DNA of 64,000 bases from Deltaproteobacteria bacterium (lineage in GTDB: Bacteria; Bdellovibrionota; Bdellovibrionia; Bdellovibrionales; Bdellovibrionaceae), in assembly GCA_017302835.1 (NCBI GenBank), contig JAFLCC010000001.1:248001-312000 (forward strand), written 5' to 3'. Numbering within the stretch: position 1 is the first letter of the stretch; each line of letters begins with the position of its first letter. Under the pieces are notes generated by a model. It had not been told where the DNA came from. It did not search any database and worked only from the letters and a program-made list of their open reading frames with translations. A program made the translations under genes and the position numbers. Of this stretch, positions 44,044-53,402 are shown piece by piece.

Positions 44044-44997
44044 ATGAGAATAGCGGCGTTAGACTTAGGGTCAAACTCCTTTCTTTGTTTGCTTTGCGAA
44101 GCAAACCAGAACGGAGTGATTGAAATTCATAAAGATTTAATCGAAATAGTTCGCATAGGTCAGGATTTGAATAAGACAAAACGCATTAGTAAGGAGGCCT
44201 TGGAAAGAGCGAGGCAGTGCTTGACCCAATTTAAATCTGAAATTGAAATTTATAAACCAGAAAAAATAATTGCCTATGCCACTTCTGCAGCGAGAGACGC
44301 AGAAAACAAAGAAGATTTTTTTGCAATTGGAAAATCATTAGGCATTTCCATTGAAGTCATCTCTGGAGAAAAAGAAGCTGCAACCACCTACAAAGGTGTT
44401 TTTTGGGGAAATCCAAGTCTTTCTAACAATGACGACGGACATGAAAAACAGAGCGCCATGGAAGATCCAACAAATCTTTTAATTGATATAGGAGGTGGCT
44501 CCACAGAAATTATTTGCGGAAAAGGATGTGTGTTCACAGAGTCGATGAGTCTAAACATAGGTGCCGTTCGAATGACTGAAAAATGGATCACACACTACCC
44601 TATTTCCGATGGCGAAAAAAAGCAGCTTAAGGAAGACATCGTTTTAAATTTATCAAATAAATTAGACAAGATAAAAGCTCTTAAACCAAGGTTTGTTTAT
44701 GCTGTTGCGGGAACCCCAACCACATTAGCTGCCGCCCATATGGGAGGAGCTTTCTTAAAAGAAAAAATTGAAGGGTTCAGTTTTACGATAAAAGAACTAG
44801 AAGACTGGGAATATAAATTAAGTTCAGCAAGCCTTGTCGAAATAATCAACATATTAAAAATACCCAAGGGGCGTGCTGACATTATTTACTCTGGAGTTGT
44901 TATTTTGAAAACAATTCTAGAAACAGTGGGAGCTGCGCAGGTATTAGTTTCCACAAAAGGGGTTAGGTATGGCATTGTCGCAAACGCCTTTCCTTAG
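44044..44997 (+). CDS. Ppx/GppA family phosphatase
   Basis: The 317-residue protein is an exopolyphosphatase/pppGpp phosphatase of the ASKHA fold. It has the phosphate-1 loop AALDLGSNSFLCLL, the SAARDAENKEDF motif, EVISGEKEAATTYKG and the phosphate-2 loop LLIDIGGGSTEIICG, then AGTPTTLAA. It is a short form without the C-terminal HD domain. It begins two bases after gatB and overlaps the next gene by 29 bases. Family members hydrolyse polyphosphate or pppGpp; which substrate cannot be told. Confidence 0.92.
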   Translation: MRIAALDLGSNSFLCLLCEANQNGVIEIHKDLIEIVRIGQDLNKTKRISKEALERARQCLTQFKSEIEIYKPEKIIAYATSAARDAENKEDFFAIGKSLGISIEVISGEKEAATTYKGVFWGNPSLSNNDDGHEKQSAMEDPTNLLIDIGGGSTEIICGKGCVFTESMSLNIGAVRMTEKWITHYPISDGEKKQLKEDIVLNLSNKLDKIKALKPRFVYAVAGTPTTLAAAHMGGAFLKEKIEGFSFTIKELEDWEYKLSSASLVEIINILKIPKGRADIIYSGVVILKTILETVGAAQVLVSTKGVRYGIVANAFP

Positions 44998-45484
44998 AGC
45001 TGCTGTTTATTTTTCCATCCATTTTTTGTTTTCTTTTTTCTTGTTCACCACAAGTTATGCAAAAGATAAAGATAAGAATTTGGATGAGGTAAAGATCCTC
45101 TTTAATAAAGGAACCTTAAAAATAAACAAAAAAGAATTAAAAATTGAAATTGCTGAAACTCCTTCTCAGCATGCCTATGGATTGATGAATAGATCTTCTT
45201 TGCCAGAAAACCAGGGAATGCTTTTTGTTTTTGAAGAAGAAGATTTCAGATCGTTTTGGATGAAGAATACTTTTATTGATTTGTCTATTGCTTACATTGA
45301 TAAGAATAGAAAAATTATTGAAATTCTAGATATGAAAGCGGTTTCCAGCTCTTTGGATGTGAACTTACCATCCTATCCAAGTAGCGGGAAGGCGAAGTAC
45401 GCCCTAGAAGTTAGTCAAGGTTGGTTTAAAAAAAATAATATCAAAGTCGGTAATTTCATTTCTGAGTATAAAATTTTGAAGTAA
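44969..45484 (+). CDS. exported DUF192 protein
   Basis: The 171-residue protein has a signal peptide (ending near TTSYA) and a DUF192 domain: EIAETPSQHAYGLMNRSSLP, then GMLFVFEEEDFRSFWMKNTF, DLSIAYIDKNRKI and AKYALEVSQGWF. DUF192 proteins are small beta-barrels of unknown function and are often exported. The start overlaps the end of the Ppx/GppA gene by 29 bases. The GMLFxF...FWMKNT signature makes the family call firm. Confidence 0.92.
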   Translation: MALSQTPFLRAAVYFSIHFLFSFFLFTTSYAKDKDKNLDEVKILFNKGTLKINKKELKIEIAETPSQHAYGLMNRSSLPENQGMLFVFEEEDFRSFWMKNTFIDLSIAYIDKNRKIIEILDMKAVSSSLDVNLPSYPSSGKAKYALEVSQGWFKKNNIKVGNFISEYKILK

Positions 45485-45648
45485 AAAGACATAGTCTTTG
45501 GTATGAGAAATCAGGTTTAAGTCTAGAGTTTTAATAGTTTTGCAAGTCTGGGGCTATAAAATAATTGATTGTCCAAGAAGATATGGTCTAATCAAATAGT
45601 AAGAATATATGAAACAGAAAGTTTCAGATCTACATCAAGGATGAATGC

Positions 45649-46995
45649 ATGAAAAAACAATTTGTCATTTTTTTAGCAGCAATAACCCTAGTGCTAAGTC
45701 ATTTAGCATGTACTTCTTCTAATACCGATGATGGCGGAGGTGAGCAAATCGCCGCCGAAGGTGGTGATGCATCACCAGAAGGTGTGAATGAAGGGCTTGG
45801 AACTGATGGAACAGAAAAACCTGGAGAGTTGGGTTCTCCACAAACAGTTGCAGAAGGTGGATTGGAAGACCCGAATCTGCAGCCTTCTGGAGATAGTTCT
45901 ACAGCACAGGTGACGGATCCAAATGCGCCTCCAACAACAGATCCCTCGGCGGAGAACGCGACAAATTCAAATCCACCTCCTGTAGAGACTTTAGCAAATA
46001 ACCCACAACCTGCTGAGCAGGCAAAACCAACAGAAACGCTTCCTGTAGCAATTACCGAGGCTCCAGCACCAGCTCCTGTAGAGGCCAAACCTGCTGTGGT
46101 AGTGGAATACAAGAAAATGGAAACGACTCCGTGGGTTGTCGGCGGAAAAATGATGAACTCAGTTTATTTTGCAAGGCCGAATGACACCCTCGAGTCGGTA
46201 GCTGAAAAAATTTATGGAGATAAAACAAAAGTTAAAGAATTAAAAAAAGCAAACAAGTCAGTTGCTAAAAGAAATCTAAGAGCTGGTGATAAAATATATT
46301 ACAACTCTCCGACAAGGACCGAAGATTCTTCACAGATCATTACCTATTATGCGGATAAGGGAGTGCCTCCGCTTACCTACACAACCAAAGAAGGTGATAA
46401 TTTAAGAAAAGTAGCAAAGGAACTTTTGGGATTCAAAGACGCCTGGAAGGAAGTTTGGGCATCAAATAGTTTTGAGTCCAATAGAAAATTGGATCCAGGA
46501 ATTGAAATAAAATATTGGAAAGAAGAAGTCTCTGCTCCGGCTCCAACAACCTTGGCTGAAAACAATCCTGTAACTCCCCCTATGCCCACGAAAGATGTTC
46601 CCCCGCCTCCTACGGTAGCAGAAATGCCGCCGCCTCCTCCACCGCCAGCGGATATTCCTCCACCGCCTCCTAATATGGCAAGTAATGATTTTCCACCCCC
46701 TCCACCTCCGCCAGTAGATGTTCCACCTCCGCCCCCACCACCAGATATAGCAAATAATGATTTACCTCCTCCTCCACCGCCACAAAACCCAACTCCAGCT
46801 ATTGGAAACAATAAACCAGCCTCTGCTTCTTCAGAAGGAGGACCTCATTTAGTCGCTGGAATGGATGAAGAAACCCTTTATATGGCCATCGGTGGAGCTG
46901 TGGTCTTATTAGCAGTAGCTGTATTTATTGTGAGAAGAAAAAATAAACAGCGTGAACAGTTTGAACAAGCAATGAATGAAACACAAGTGGGTTGA
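45649..46995 (+). CDS. LysM lipoprotein with proline-rich stalk and C-terminal membrane helix
   Basis: The 448-residue protein has a lipoprotein signal (lipobox SHLAC, Cys21), a Pro/Thr/Ala/Glu-rich spacer (22-165), two LysM-like domains (about 172-220, FARPNDTLESVAEKIYG; and 242-290, YTTKEGDNLRKVAKELLG), a proline stalk (300-385) and a hydrophobic helix (about 408-428) followed by RRKNKQR. LysM domains bind peptidoglycan. Two membrane attachments, a lipid at the N-terminus and a helix at the C-terminus, are unusual and could tie two membranes or both ends to one. Function unknown. Confidence 0.85.
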   Translation: MKKQFVIFLAAITLVLSHLACTSSNTDDGGGEQIAAEGGDASPEGVNEGLGTDGTEKPGELGSPQTVAEGGLEDPNLQPSGDSSTAQVTDPNAPPTTDPSAENATNSNPPPVETLANNPQPAEQAKPTETLPVAITEAPAPAPVEAKPAVVVEYKKMETTPWVVGGKMMNSVYFARPNDTLESVAEKIYGDKTKVKELKKANKSVAKRNLRAGDKIYYNSPTRTEDSSQIITYYADKGVPPLTYTTKEGDNLRKVAKELLGFKDAWKEVWASNSFESNRKLDPGIEIKYWKEEVSAPAPTTLAENNPVTPPMPTKDVPPPPTVAEMPPPPPPPADIPPPPPNMASNDFPPPPPPPVDVPPPPPPPDIANNDLPPPPPPQNPTPAIGNNKPASASSEGGPHLVAGMDEETLYMAIGGAVVLLAVAVFIVRRKNKQREQFEQAMNETQVG

Positions 46996-47010
46996 TTAGC
47001 CCACTTTTTT
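46985..47010 (+). terminator. terminator after the LysM gene
   Basis: AAGTGGG (46985-46991) and CCCACTT (47000-47006) pair around an 8-base loop and run into a T tract. The loop holds the stop codons of both convergent genes, so the coding regions end inside the terminator. Confidence 0.8.
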
Positions 47011-47361
47011 AAAGATCTTATCAATTACATTTCGACGGTCTGATCGCTGTGATTCTACAAAATAAATGAGGTCATCAATAATCTGGACATCTCTGTTGTT
47101 AGTAGGATTGAATTTTAGCCCACAACCGGCAGAGTTTGACCAGATGACAGTTGCAGCTAGCTTTCTTTCGCGGCCAGCGACCTCAAGATAGATAACCACT
47201 TTTTCGTGAGGGCGAAAAGCCTCTTGGTCATGTTCTAAAAAAGCGCCCGTAAGGCTGATGTTTCGTAAATTTCCTTTTGAGTCTTCTCGAGAATAATTTT
47301 TCTTAAAAGACACGGGAAGCAAGAGTGGGGTTCTTGGTGAAGGGATATTTGAAGAGTCCAC
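46996..47361 (-). CDS. PilZ-domain protein, probably impaired in c-di-GMP binding
   Basis: The 121-residue protein is a single PilZ beta-barrel: LRNISLTGAFLEH holds the (D/N)xSxxG motif, HEKVVIYLEVAGRERKLAATVIW gives the barrel strands and AGCGLKF the later strand. The RxxxR motif that usually precedes the barrel and grips c-di-GMP is not clear (SREDSKGNLRN is only partial). The start is GTG 47361, five bases after AAGGAG. It is convergent with the LysM protein and ends at the same terminator. Confidence 0.85.
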   Translation of the reverse strand: MDSSNIPSPRTPLLLPVSFKKNYSREDSKGNLRNISLTGAFLEHDQEAFRPHEKVVIYLEVAGRERKLAATVIWSNSAGCGLKFNPTNNRDVQIIDDLIYFVESQRSDRRNVIDKIFKKVG

Positions 47362-47806
47362 TAAATCTCCTTTGTTAAGGGGTCGTTTAATGAACTCGGA
47401 GTAAATGCATAAATACTTTACAATAAATTGAGATAAATTTGAGACAAAAATATTTTACCTAAATTTTTCTAGAATAAATGGATCTTTAGTTCTTTCTAAA
47501 ATTAATTGGTAGTATTGGTGGTTTACTTGGATAGCCATTCATATCAAAATGAGATTTATTTATTCTTAATTAGGGACATAGAATAAAATTATTAATTAAA
47601 ATGAAAATAGGGGCTAGATTTTAGTATTGACAAGCTAAGTATTTTGTTACAGACTTGATAACAAGTAAATCCAAAAGTCTGAGACAATCAATAAATTATA
47701 TTACTTTCTTTAAAATCATTTATACCTAAATCATGAATTATAAAGAAAAATAATCGGCTTGTGTCTCGTCTTAATTTTTTCCAAAATCATATCAAGGAGT
47801 TTTTGT
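47362..47806. other. 445-bp gap before rho, no gene
   Basis: No supported gene is seen. The gap holds an inverted repeat (CAGACTT at about 47650-47656 with AAGTCTG at about 47675-47681) and a TTGACA at 47627-47632 without a matching -10 box at normal spacing. A long untranslated leader is plausible, because rho is self-regulated through its leader in other bacteria, but nothing here proves it. Confidence 0.5.
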
Positions 47807-49906
47807 TTGTCTGATACAAAAAGCCAAGCTAACGAGCAAGCTAACGAGCAAGCTAACGAGTCTAAATCCGTAGAAATTACTAAAAAAAGAGGTCGCCCAA
47901 AGGCAGCAGAAGAAGTCAAGAAAGCCAAAACAGAGGCAGCAGAAACGGTCAAGGCGGCGTCGACTCCAGCTCAAGAATCGTCACCTCCACCCACACCGAC
48001 GGCGGCGCCAGCGCCAGTGTCGGCAGCAGCACCAATGCAGTCATCAGCGCCAACACCAACGTCAGCACCGACGACAGCTCCAAAAGCCACTTCTGCTTCA
48101 GAGACATCGGCGCCTTCAGCAGCAGGAACAGGGGTTGAAGCGGCCCCAGCCACAGGGATTGCAACAGGAACAAGCGCAGAGGGATCTGTAGCCCCTTCAG
48201 CGCCAACAGCGGAGGCTCCAAAACGATCGGAGCATAAACCGGAAAGACATCATGAGGGTAAACCAAAATATGAAAATAAAGGCGGAGGTCACAACCCCTC
48301 TGGCGGTAATCCCAATAATCGAAATAGCTATTATAAAAACAATCATAAGCAACAGTATGACAATCGAAATAACAACAATCGCAATCGAAATGATCGATTT
48401 GATAGAAACGATCGCTTTGACCGTGGGGATAGAAATGACCGTGGCGAAAGAAGCGAGCTAAGGGAGCAATATTTACAACGACAACAGCAAAAAGCACAAC
48501 AAGCCAGTGGAATCTATGATCCCGAGAATCCAGCTGGAATTATTCCACCAATGAATCAAGGAGAAGATTCTTCTTTGAAACAAAATCAAGGAGCTGAACA
48601 GCTGGATGTGGATGTATCTGGAATCAATTTAACTGAAGAGGAAAAAAGCTGGTTATCCTCAAAAGATTTGAAGACCAAAAACATTCAAGAGCTAACGGGT
48701 TTGGCAGTTAAATTAAAAATTGAAAATGCGGCGGGGCTCAGACGTCAGGACATGATTTTTGAAATCCTAAAAAGATCTGCAAAATTAGGGGTTGATATTT
48801 ATGGATCAGGGGTATTAGAAATTTTGCCAGATGGTTATGGGTTCTTACGATCACCAGATTACAATTATCTTCCAGGGCCTGATGATATTTATGTTTCCCC
48901 CTCACAAATTAGAAGATTTGGTTTAAGGACTGGTGATACCGTAACGGGTACCGTGCGGCCGCCCAAAGAAGGCGAACGTTACTTTGCACTCCTTAAAGTG
49001 GATTCACTTAATTTTGAAAATACCGAAACAGGTAAAGACAAAATATTATTCGACAACCTGACTCCGCTTTATCCCAATGAAAGATTAAAGCTTGAACATG
49101 GTCCTGCGGAATACACAACCCGTGTTGTGGATCTTATGAGCCCTCTGGGTAAGGGACAAAGGGCCCTGATTGTGGCCCCCCCAAGAACTGGAAAAACAGT
49201 ATTGTTGCAAAATATTGCGAATGCCATTACGGCCAATCACCCGGAAGTAAAATTAATCGTTTTGTTAATTGATGAGCGTCCTGAAGAAGTGACTGATATG
49301 CAAAGAACGGTCAAGGGCGAAGTTGTTTCTTCAACCTTTGATGAGCCACCAACAAGACATGTTCAGGTCGCTGAAATGGTTCTGGAGAAAGCTAAACGGC
49401 TTGTCGAACACAAACATGATGTAGTGATATTACTTGATTCGATCACTCGATTGGCCAGAGCCTATAATACTGTGGTGCCGCCATCGGGAAAAATTTTATC
49501 TGGTGGTGTGGATTCCAACGCTCTTCATAAACCAAAAAGATTTTTTGGTGCTGCTAGAAATATCGAAGAAGGAGGCTCACTCACAATTATTGCCACCGCC
49601 CTTATCGATACCGGATCCAGAATGGATGAAGTAATTTTCGAAGAATTTAAAGGAACTGGTAATTCTGAAATCATCTTAGATAGAAAATTGATGGAAAAAC
49701 GAATGTTCCCTTGCATGGACATCAACAAATCTGGAACTAGAAAAGAAGATTTGCTTATCGACAAAGGGGATCTCACCAGATTATGGATTTTAAGAAAAGT
49801 CCTAGCCCCGATGAATCCCGTCGATGCCATGGAATTTTTGTTAGACAAAATTTCTCAAACCAAATCCAACGCTCAGTTTTTACAAAGCATGAGCGGCGGA
49901 GGTTAG
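47807..49906 (+). CDS. rho: transcription termination factor Rho with a long disordered N-terminus
   Basis: Rho ends transcription as an RNA-dependent hexameric ATPase. The first ~265 of 699 residues are low-complexity: QANE repeats, KKRGRPK (AT-hook-like, about 26-32), an Ala/Pro/Thr/Ser tract and an Asn/Arg/Asp/Gly-rich tract (about 165-225). The standard domains follow: Rho_N ([20 protein letters not shown]), the RNA-binding cold-shock fold ([20 protein letters not shown]), Walker [13 protein letters not shown] (about 457), [13 protein letters not shown] and the Q/R-loop region [21 protein letters not shown]. The start is TTG 47807, seven bases after AGGAG. Confidence 0.95.
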   Translation: MSDTKSQANEQANEQANESKSVEITKKRGRPKAAEEVKKAKTEAAETVKAASTPAQESSPPPTPTAAPAPVSAAAPMQSSAPTPTSAPTTAPKATSASETSAPSAAGTGVEAAPATGIATGTSAEGSVAPSAPTAEAPKRSEHKPERHHEGKPKYENKGGGHNPSGGNPNNRNSYYKNNHKQQYDNRNNNNRNRNDRFDRNDRFDRGDRNDRGERSELREQYLQRQQQKAQQASGIYDPENPAGIIPPMNQGEDSSLKQNQGAEQLDVDVSGINLTEEEKSWLSSKDLKTKNIQELTGLAVKLKIENAAGLRRQDMIFEILKRSAKLGVDIYGSGVLEILPDGYGFLRSPDYNYLPGPDDIYVSPSQIRRFGLRTGDTVTGTVRPPKEGERYFALLKVDSLNFENTETGKDKILFDNLTPLYPNERLKLEHGPAEYTTRVVDLMSPLGKGQRALIVAPPRTGKTVLLQNIANAITANHPEVKLIVLLIDERPEEVTDMQRTVKGEVVSSTFDEPPTRHVQVAEMVLEKAKRLVEHKHDVVILLDSITRLARAYNTVVPPSGKILSGGVDSNALHKPKRFFGAARNIEEGGSLTIIATALIDTGSRMDEVIFEEFKGTGNSEIILDRKLMEKRMFPCMDINKSGTRKEDLLIDKGDLTRLWILRKVLAPMNPVDAMEFLLDKISQTKSNAQFLQSMSGGG
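47825..47860 (+). repeat. three 12-bp tandem repeats at the start of rho
   Basis: CAAGCTAACGAG occurs three times without a break (47825-47836, 47837-47848, 47849-47860). It is in frame and encodes QANE three times near the N-terminus of Rho. Copy-number change would preserve the reading frame. Confidence 0.9.
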
Positions 49907-49944
49907 ACCACGAAGGGTTGAGTCAAGGTCCTGAAATAAAAAAA

Positions 49945-51279
49945 CTATTTTGAAAAACCAATTTGATACCAACAGTATGGGGTTTGTGTTTGAGGTGGAT
50001 CAAATCTTTGTGAATAAATAAATAAACCTGGTGGATACTTTGAATTATCTAAATAAACAGTGGGAATGATTTGAACTTCTGGGGAGTCAAACTCAGGATT
50101 TCGGCTATCAATCGTAAGGATCGACTTCTTTATTATTTTTAAAGAATTCTCATTAATTTCAGCAATTGAAATATTATCTCTTGGAAAATTTCCAATACTG
50201 TTTTGTTCAGATATTGGGCCAATCCAATATAATTTACCATTTTGTGCCCTTATTAAATTTGAAGCTGTAGAGGAGCTAAAAAAACAGGATCCATCATCAT
50301 TGCAAAGAGGCTCTGGTTGACTCCAATTTTTTCCATAATCATTAGAAATAGAAATCCAACGTCTTGACGGCAATTGGTTATCATACTCATTAGATCCGCG
50401 ACTTACCATAATTAGCGTACCTGGTTTATTTTTTAACTCTTGAACTGCCGGTTCCAAAATACCTCTAGTTGATTTTGATTCCGGCAAGAAAGCTCTATCA
50501 CTCAAAGTCCATGATAAATCCGTCTGCTCTTTGTTCCAATTGCCGGTGATAATGGCACCTACAGAATAACTAGCTACAGGAAATCTTTGTTTTGTAGGTT
50601 CGTTTCTTGAATCTAATGGCCAATAGGAAACAGGGATGACTATTGATTGATTACTTAGTTCTATCAATGAAGAAACCCCGCTAGGCCAAATACCATTCTT
50701 TCCTGTTATTATTCCTGGAAATGGATTTTCTTCTGAAAAACCATTTTGAATTATGGGTTTAAATTTAGAAAAAGTTTCCCCTCCATCAGTGGAAATTCTG
50801 TACCAGATGCTTTGCGTATTCACACCAATTAAGGTTTCTTCTGAGCCCTTTTTCATAACATTGGCAATCTGAATTAGACGATTAATGTTAGATTTTTTAA
50901 ATATCCATGCCGGTGAGGTAGAGGTGAATACTTCCATTTCTAAGCCACTAGAATTGGTTATAAATTTAGGATAAATAAAAGCATTTCCTGTTCCGCCTTT
51001 ACCCGCATCCCAATCCTTTGGAATTGCTAATGGACGGGCTGAGGCAATAGCTGCTGAAGACTCGGAAGGATAATGAATTTCCTTATCAATTACTATTAAA
51101 TTAGGACCAAGAGAGTTTGCCATAGCGTTATTTGAATCATTATCGAAGGCATTATTTGATTTTAAATTGTTACTTTCGTTAATGTGAAAGGAATTTTGCG
51201 AACAATTTTGAAAAAACGAAATAAAAGAAAAAGACAATAAAGATACTAAAAAAAATTTCAAATTTAAGAATTTAGACAC
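49945..51279 (-). CDS. Asp-box (BNR, sialidase-like) lipoprotein
   Basis: The 444-residue precursor has a hydrophobic signal and a lipobox-like SFFQNC (Cys at about 26). The mature part reads like a sialidase-type beta-propeller. Asp boxes are seen at RISTDGGETFSKF and ISNDYGKNWSQ, and a third is possible near DLSWTLSD. Arg residues of the sialidase triad are suggested in VSRGSNEYD and PSRRWIS but cannot be aligned with certainty. It could cleave or bind sugars on prey surfaces, which is inference. It ends 38 bases from the convergent rho. Confidence 0.75.
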   Translation of the reverse strand: MSKFLNLKFFLVSLLSFSFISFFQNCSQNSFHINESNNLKSNNAFDNDSNNAMANSLGPNLIVIDKEIHYPSESSAAIASARPLAIPKDWDAGKGGTGNAFIYPKFITNSSGLEMEVFTSTSPAWIFKKSNINRLIQIANVMKKGSEETLIGVNTQSIWYRISTDGGETFSKFKPIIQNGFSEENPFPGIITGKNGIWPSGVSSLIELSNQSIVIPVSYWPLDSRNEPTKQRFPVASYSVGAIITGNWNKEQTDLSWTLSDRAFLPESKSTRGILEPAVQELKNKPGTLIMVSRGSNEYDNQLPSRRWISISNDYGKNWSQPEPLCNDDGSCFFSSSTASNLIRAQNGKLYWIGPISEQNSIGNFPRDNISIAEINENSLKIIKKSILTIDSRNPEFDSPEVQIIPTVYLDNSKYPPGLFIYSQRFDPPQTQTPYCWYQIGFSK

Positions 51280-51657
51280 CCAATGCTTCCTTCATCTTTA
51301 AGAAAAAATAATTAATAAGTCTCACAGCAAAAGTTAATATTAATAAAACGTAAAACCTACTCTTGAAGAAGAGTACTACAGTAATTTTACATCTAAACCT
51401 ATAATAACTCCAAGAGTTGTCTCATCGGAGGATTTCTATCAATGGCACGCGTCTTGCTATGATAATTTCTTGATTGCGATTTTAAAGCCAACAGTATTAA
51501 TAGAGAAACCGCGTATTGTTAAATTTATATGTCAAAAATTAATTCAATATGAAATTTTCTAATTTCGTCTATAGTCTCTCGTCTATATAAAATTTAACGA
51601 AAACAAGTTGTTTTTCAACGGTTTCGTACCAAAATGCATTGAGCCTAGGGAGTTCCC
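51280..51657. other. 378-bp gap, no gene
   Basis: I see no gene in this divergent gap. It holds a small hairpin (TACTCTT at 51359-51365 with AAGAGTA at 51370-51376) and the 9-bp direct repeat listed separately, near a TATAAAAT stretch that may be part of the promoter of the following operon. Confidence 0.5.
51565..51587 (+). repeat. 9-bp direct repeat upstream of the exported-protein operon
   Basis: TCGTCTATA occurs at 51565-51573 and 51579-51587, 14 bases apart start to start, immediately before an AT-rich stretch ATATAAAATT. Repeats at about 1.3 helical turns can be regulator half-sites, but no regulator is known. Confidence 0.4.
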
Positions 51658-52575
51658 ATGAAGATGAAAATAAATGCAAGTTCAAACCAAAACCCAAATC
51701 CAAACCAAAACCCAGAGAAAAAGATAAATCTAATGAGCTTTCTGGCTCTGGGTTTGATGATGATTTTGTTGGGTCCTCATAACGATAAAGCCAAGGCGCA
51801 AAATCAGACTGAATCAGAGAAACAAGCTTTGCGAATTAATCTTGTCGAGGCAACGGCGCCAGCCCCCAAAACATCACCGTCCCTGGGCAAGAAAAGTTTC
51901 AAGGGGGTTCCGGCGGCTAAGGATGCTAAAGAAACTCAGGATATTCAGGATGAAAATTTAATGGCGGCTATTATAGAGAAAATTTTAAACAATGTAAAAA
52001 GAATAGAAATTGAGAATGAATTTCATATAAGTTATCAGTCTAAAATGGTGGCAAATAAGCCTGTGCAGTTTTTAGATATCTATCAGTTAAATTTAGGGGC
52101 GATTATTCAATTTGATAAGGATCTAAAGTTCTTTTTATCTATGGAAAAAAATCTAGATGGTAATAGTTTGAAGCTCGTACCCTATCTTAGTTTAAACACT
52201 CAAAATTTGTATTTAGTTGGAAAATTAGAAGTAAATCCAAAAGGGAAATTTATAGTTAGAATTTGTAACAACTATAGCGAATCAAATGACTATTGTGATC
52301 CCAAAAGACTATCTATCATGCTGAGTAATCAAACGTTTAATACAATTAAAAAGCTAGAACTAGGAAAAATCACTTTGAATTTTAATAATCTTGCGGGAAG
52401 TAACGGTTATCAATTTGAGGGAGTTTGCGAATCTTTTGAGGAAAAATATGATAAAGAAACAGCCTCAAAAATCATGGCGGCAAAAGATTGTCGTTTTGGG
52501 GGGTATTATAGTTTTAATCCCGAGATTGGTTTCAAAATTGAGTACACGTATAAAAATATTAAAAAACAACAATGA
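51658..52575 (+). CDS. exported protein of unknown function, first of three coupled genes
   Basis: I do not recognise this 305-residue protein. The start ATG follows AGGGAG. A basic, Asn/Gln/Pro-rich N-terminus (NQNPNPNQNP, about 9-18) precedes a hydrophobic segment (about 25-40) and a cut site near KAKAQ, so the signal peptide is unusually long. The mature part has charged helices, then beta-like strands (FLDIYQLNLGAI, LNTQNLYLVGKLEV) with several Cys (RICNNY, DYCDP, GVCESF, KDCRF). No motif is known to me. Its TGA overlaps the next ATG. Confidence 0.75.
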   Translation: MKMKINASSNQNPNPNQNPEKKINLMSFLALGLMMILLGPHNDKAKAQNQTESEKQALRINLVEATAPAPKTSPSLGKKSFKGVPAAKDAKETQDIQDENLMAAIIEKILNNVKRIEIENEFHISYQSKMVANKPVQFLDIYQLNLGAIIQFDKDLKFFLSMEKNLDGNSLKLVPYLSLNTQNLYLVGKLEVNPKGKFIVRICNNYSESNDYCDPKRLSIMLSNQTFNTIKKLELGKITLNFNNLAGSNGYQFEGVCESFEEKYDKETASKIMAAKDCRFGGYYSFNPEIGFKIEYTYKNIKKQQ

Positions 52576-53402
52576 AAATAATGAGTTTAAAACTTTTTGT
52601 TGCGACTGCCTTTTTGGGAATTATAGGTTTTGCGGAACCCCCACCAGCGGCTTATTCTAAAGAGCCTTGGTTGTATTCAGTTTTTAAAAATATGGTTGTT
52701 GATTTAGATTTAATGTTTAAGGAAATGGGATTGGAAATTTATTCTTGTCAGTTAATTCAAACCAACACAATGAATATCATTTCAAGTTATGCTTCTTTAA
52801 CCAATTGTTTGGGTGACTCGATCAAAAATACATTTAAGACAAAGGACAGAACAAAAATTAAAGTATGGGTTTTAAATGAAAAAGGCGAATACTTGCCCCC
52901 TTTGAACCTGGAATGGAAAAACTCGCAAAAAGGTTGGTGGTCTTTAATTTACGAGTTTGCTTATTTAGCGAATGAAGATTTTTTTAAACATTTTTCTCAT
53001 GATTCAAGAACGCAGGGTGCTCATGGCTCCCAAAAAGAAGGTCCTTGTAGAATAAATTCTTCAGACTTCTTAGAAAAAGATATGGGAAATATTGTAGGGG
53101 AATTGCAGATAACAACGGCAGAGCCATGGGCCCTGAGTGATTATTTTGATTTGTCAGGACTCAAAACAATTCCTGGATTGAAGAATGCCAGCAAGGCTGA
53201 AATCAAAGTCACCACCCCCGAATATATTAATGGTAAAAGAATTTATGAAGCTCGAATGACTATTCAGAACACCTACGAGGTGAGTCGCGAAAATAAATTT
53301 ATTAATTTAAAAATTAGATCAGATTTTAATATCGTCTCGCAACGAGATTCTTGTGTGAACTATTTATTTTATTTTATAAATCAACAAAGGGGTTTGCCAT
53401 GA
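52572..53402 (+). CDS. exported protein of unknown function, second of three coupled genes
   Basis: A 276-residue protein of no family I can name. It starts with MKIMSLKLFVATAFLGIIG and a cut near FAEPP, so it is exported. Conserved-looking aromatic and Cys residues are spread through it (YSCQLIQ, TNCLGDS, GPCRINSS, DSCVNYL). The region around 85-130 with WVLNEKG and LNLEWKNSQKGWWSL is beta-rich. The ATG overlaps the previous stop and the TGA overlaps the next ATG, so the three genes are translated as a unit. Confidence 0.75.
   Translation: MKIMSLKLFVATAFLGIIGFAEPPPAAYSKEPWLYSVFKNMVVDLDLMFKEMGLEIYSCQLIQTNTMNIISSYASLTNCLGDSIKNTFKTKDRTKIKVWVLNEKGEYLPPLNLEWKNSQKGWWSLIYEFAYLANEDFFKHFSHDSRTQGAHGSQKEGPCRINSSDFLEKDMGNIVGELQITTAEPWALSDYFDLSGLKTIPGLKNASKAEIKVTTPEYINGKRIYEARMTIQNTYEVSRENKFINLKIRSDFNIVSQRDSCVNYLFYFINQQRGLP

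Noticed and set aside
46377-46811. Long Gly/Ser-rich reading frame on the minus strand opposite the LysM gene
   Set aside because: It is the complement of the proline-rich stalk, where stop codons are rare for compositional reasons. It has no start site or family match.
47825-47860. Tandem repeats considered as a CRISPR-like array
   Set aside because: The three units are contiguous with no spacers and lie in a coding frame.
47949-48497. 182-codon minus-strand frame opposite the start of rho
   Set aside because: It mirrors the low-complexity N-terminal region of Rho. Composition explains the open frame, and no ribosome site is seen.
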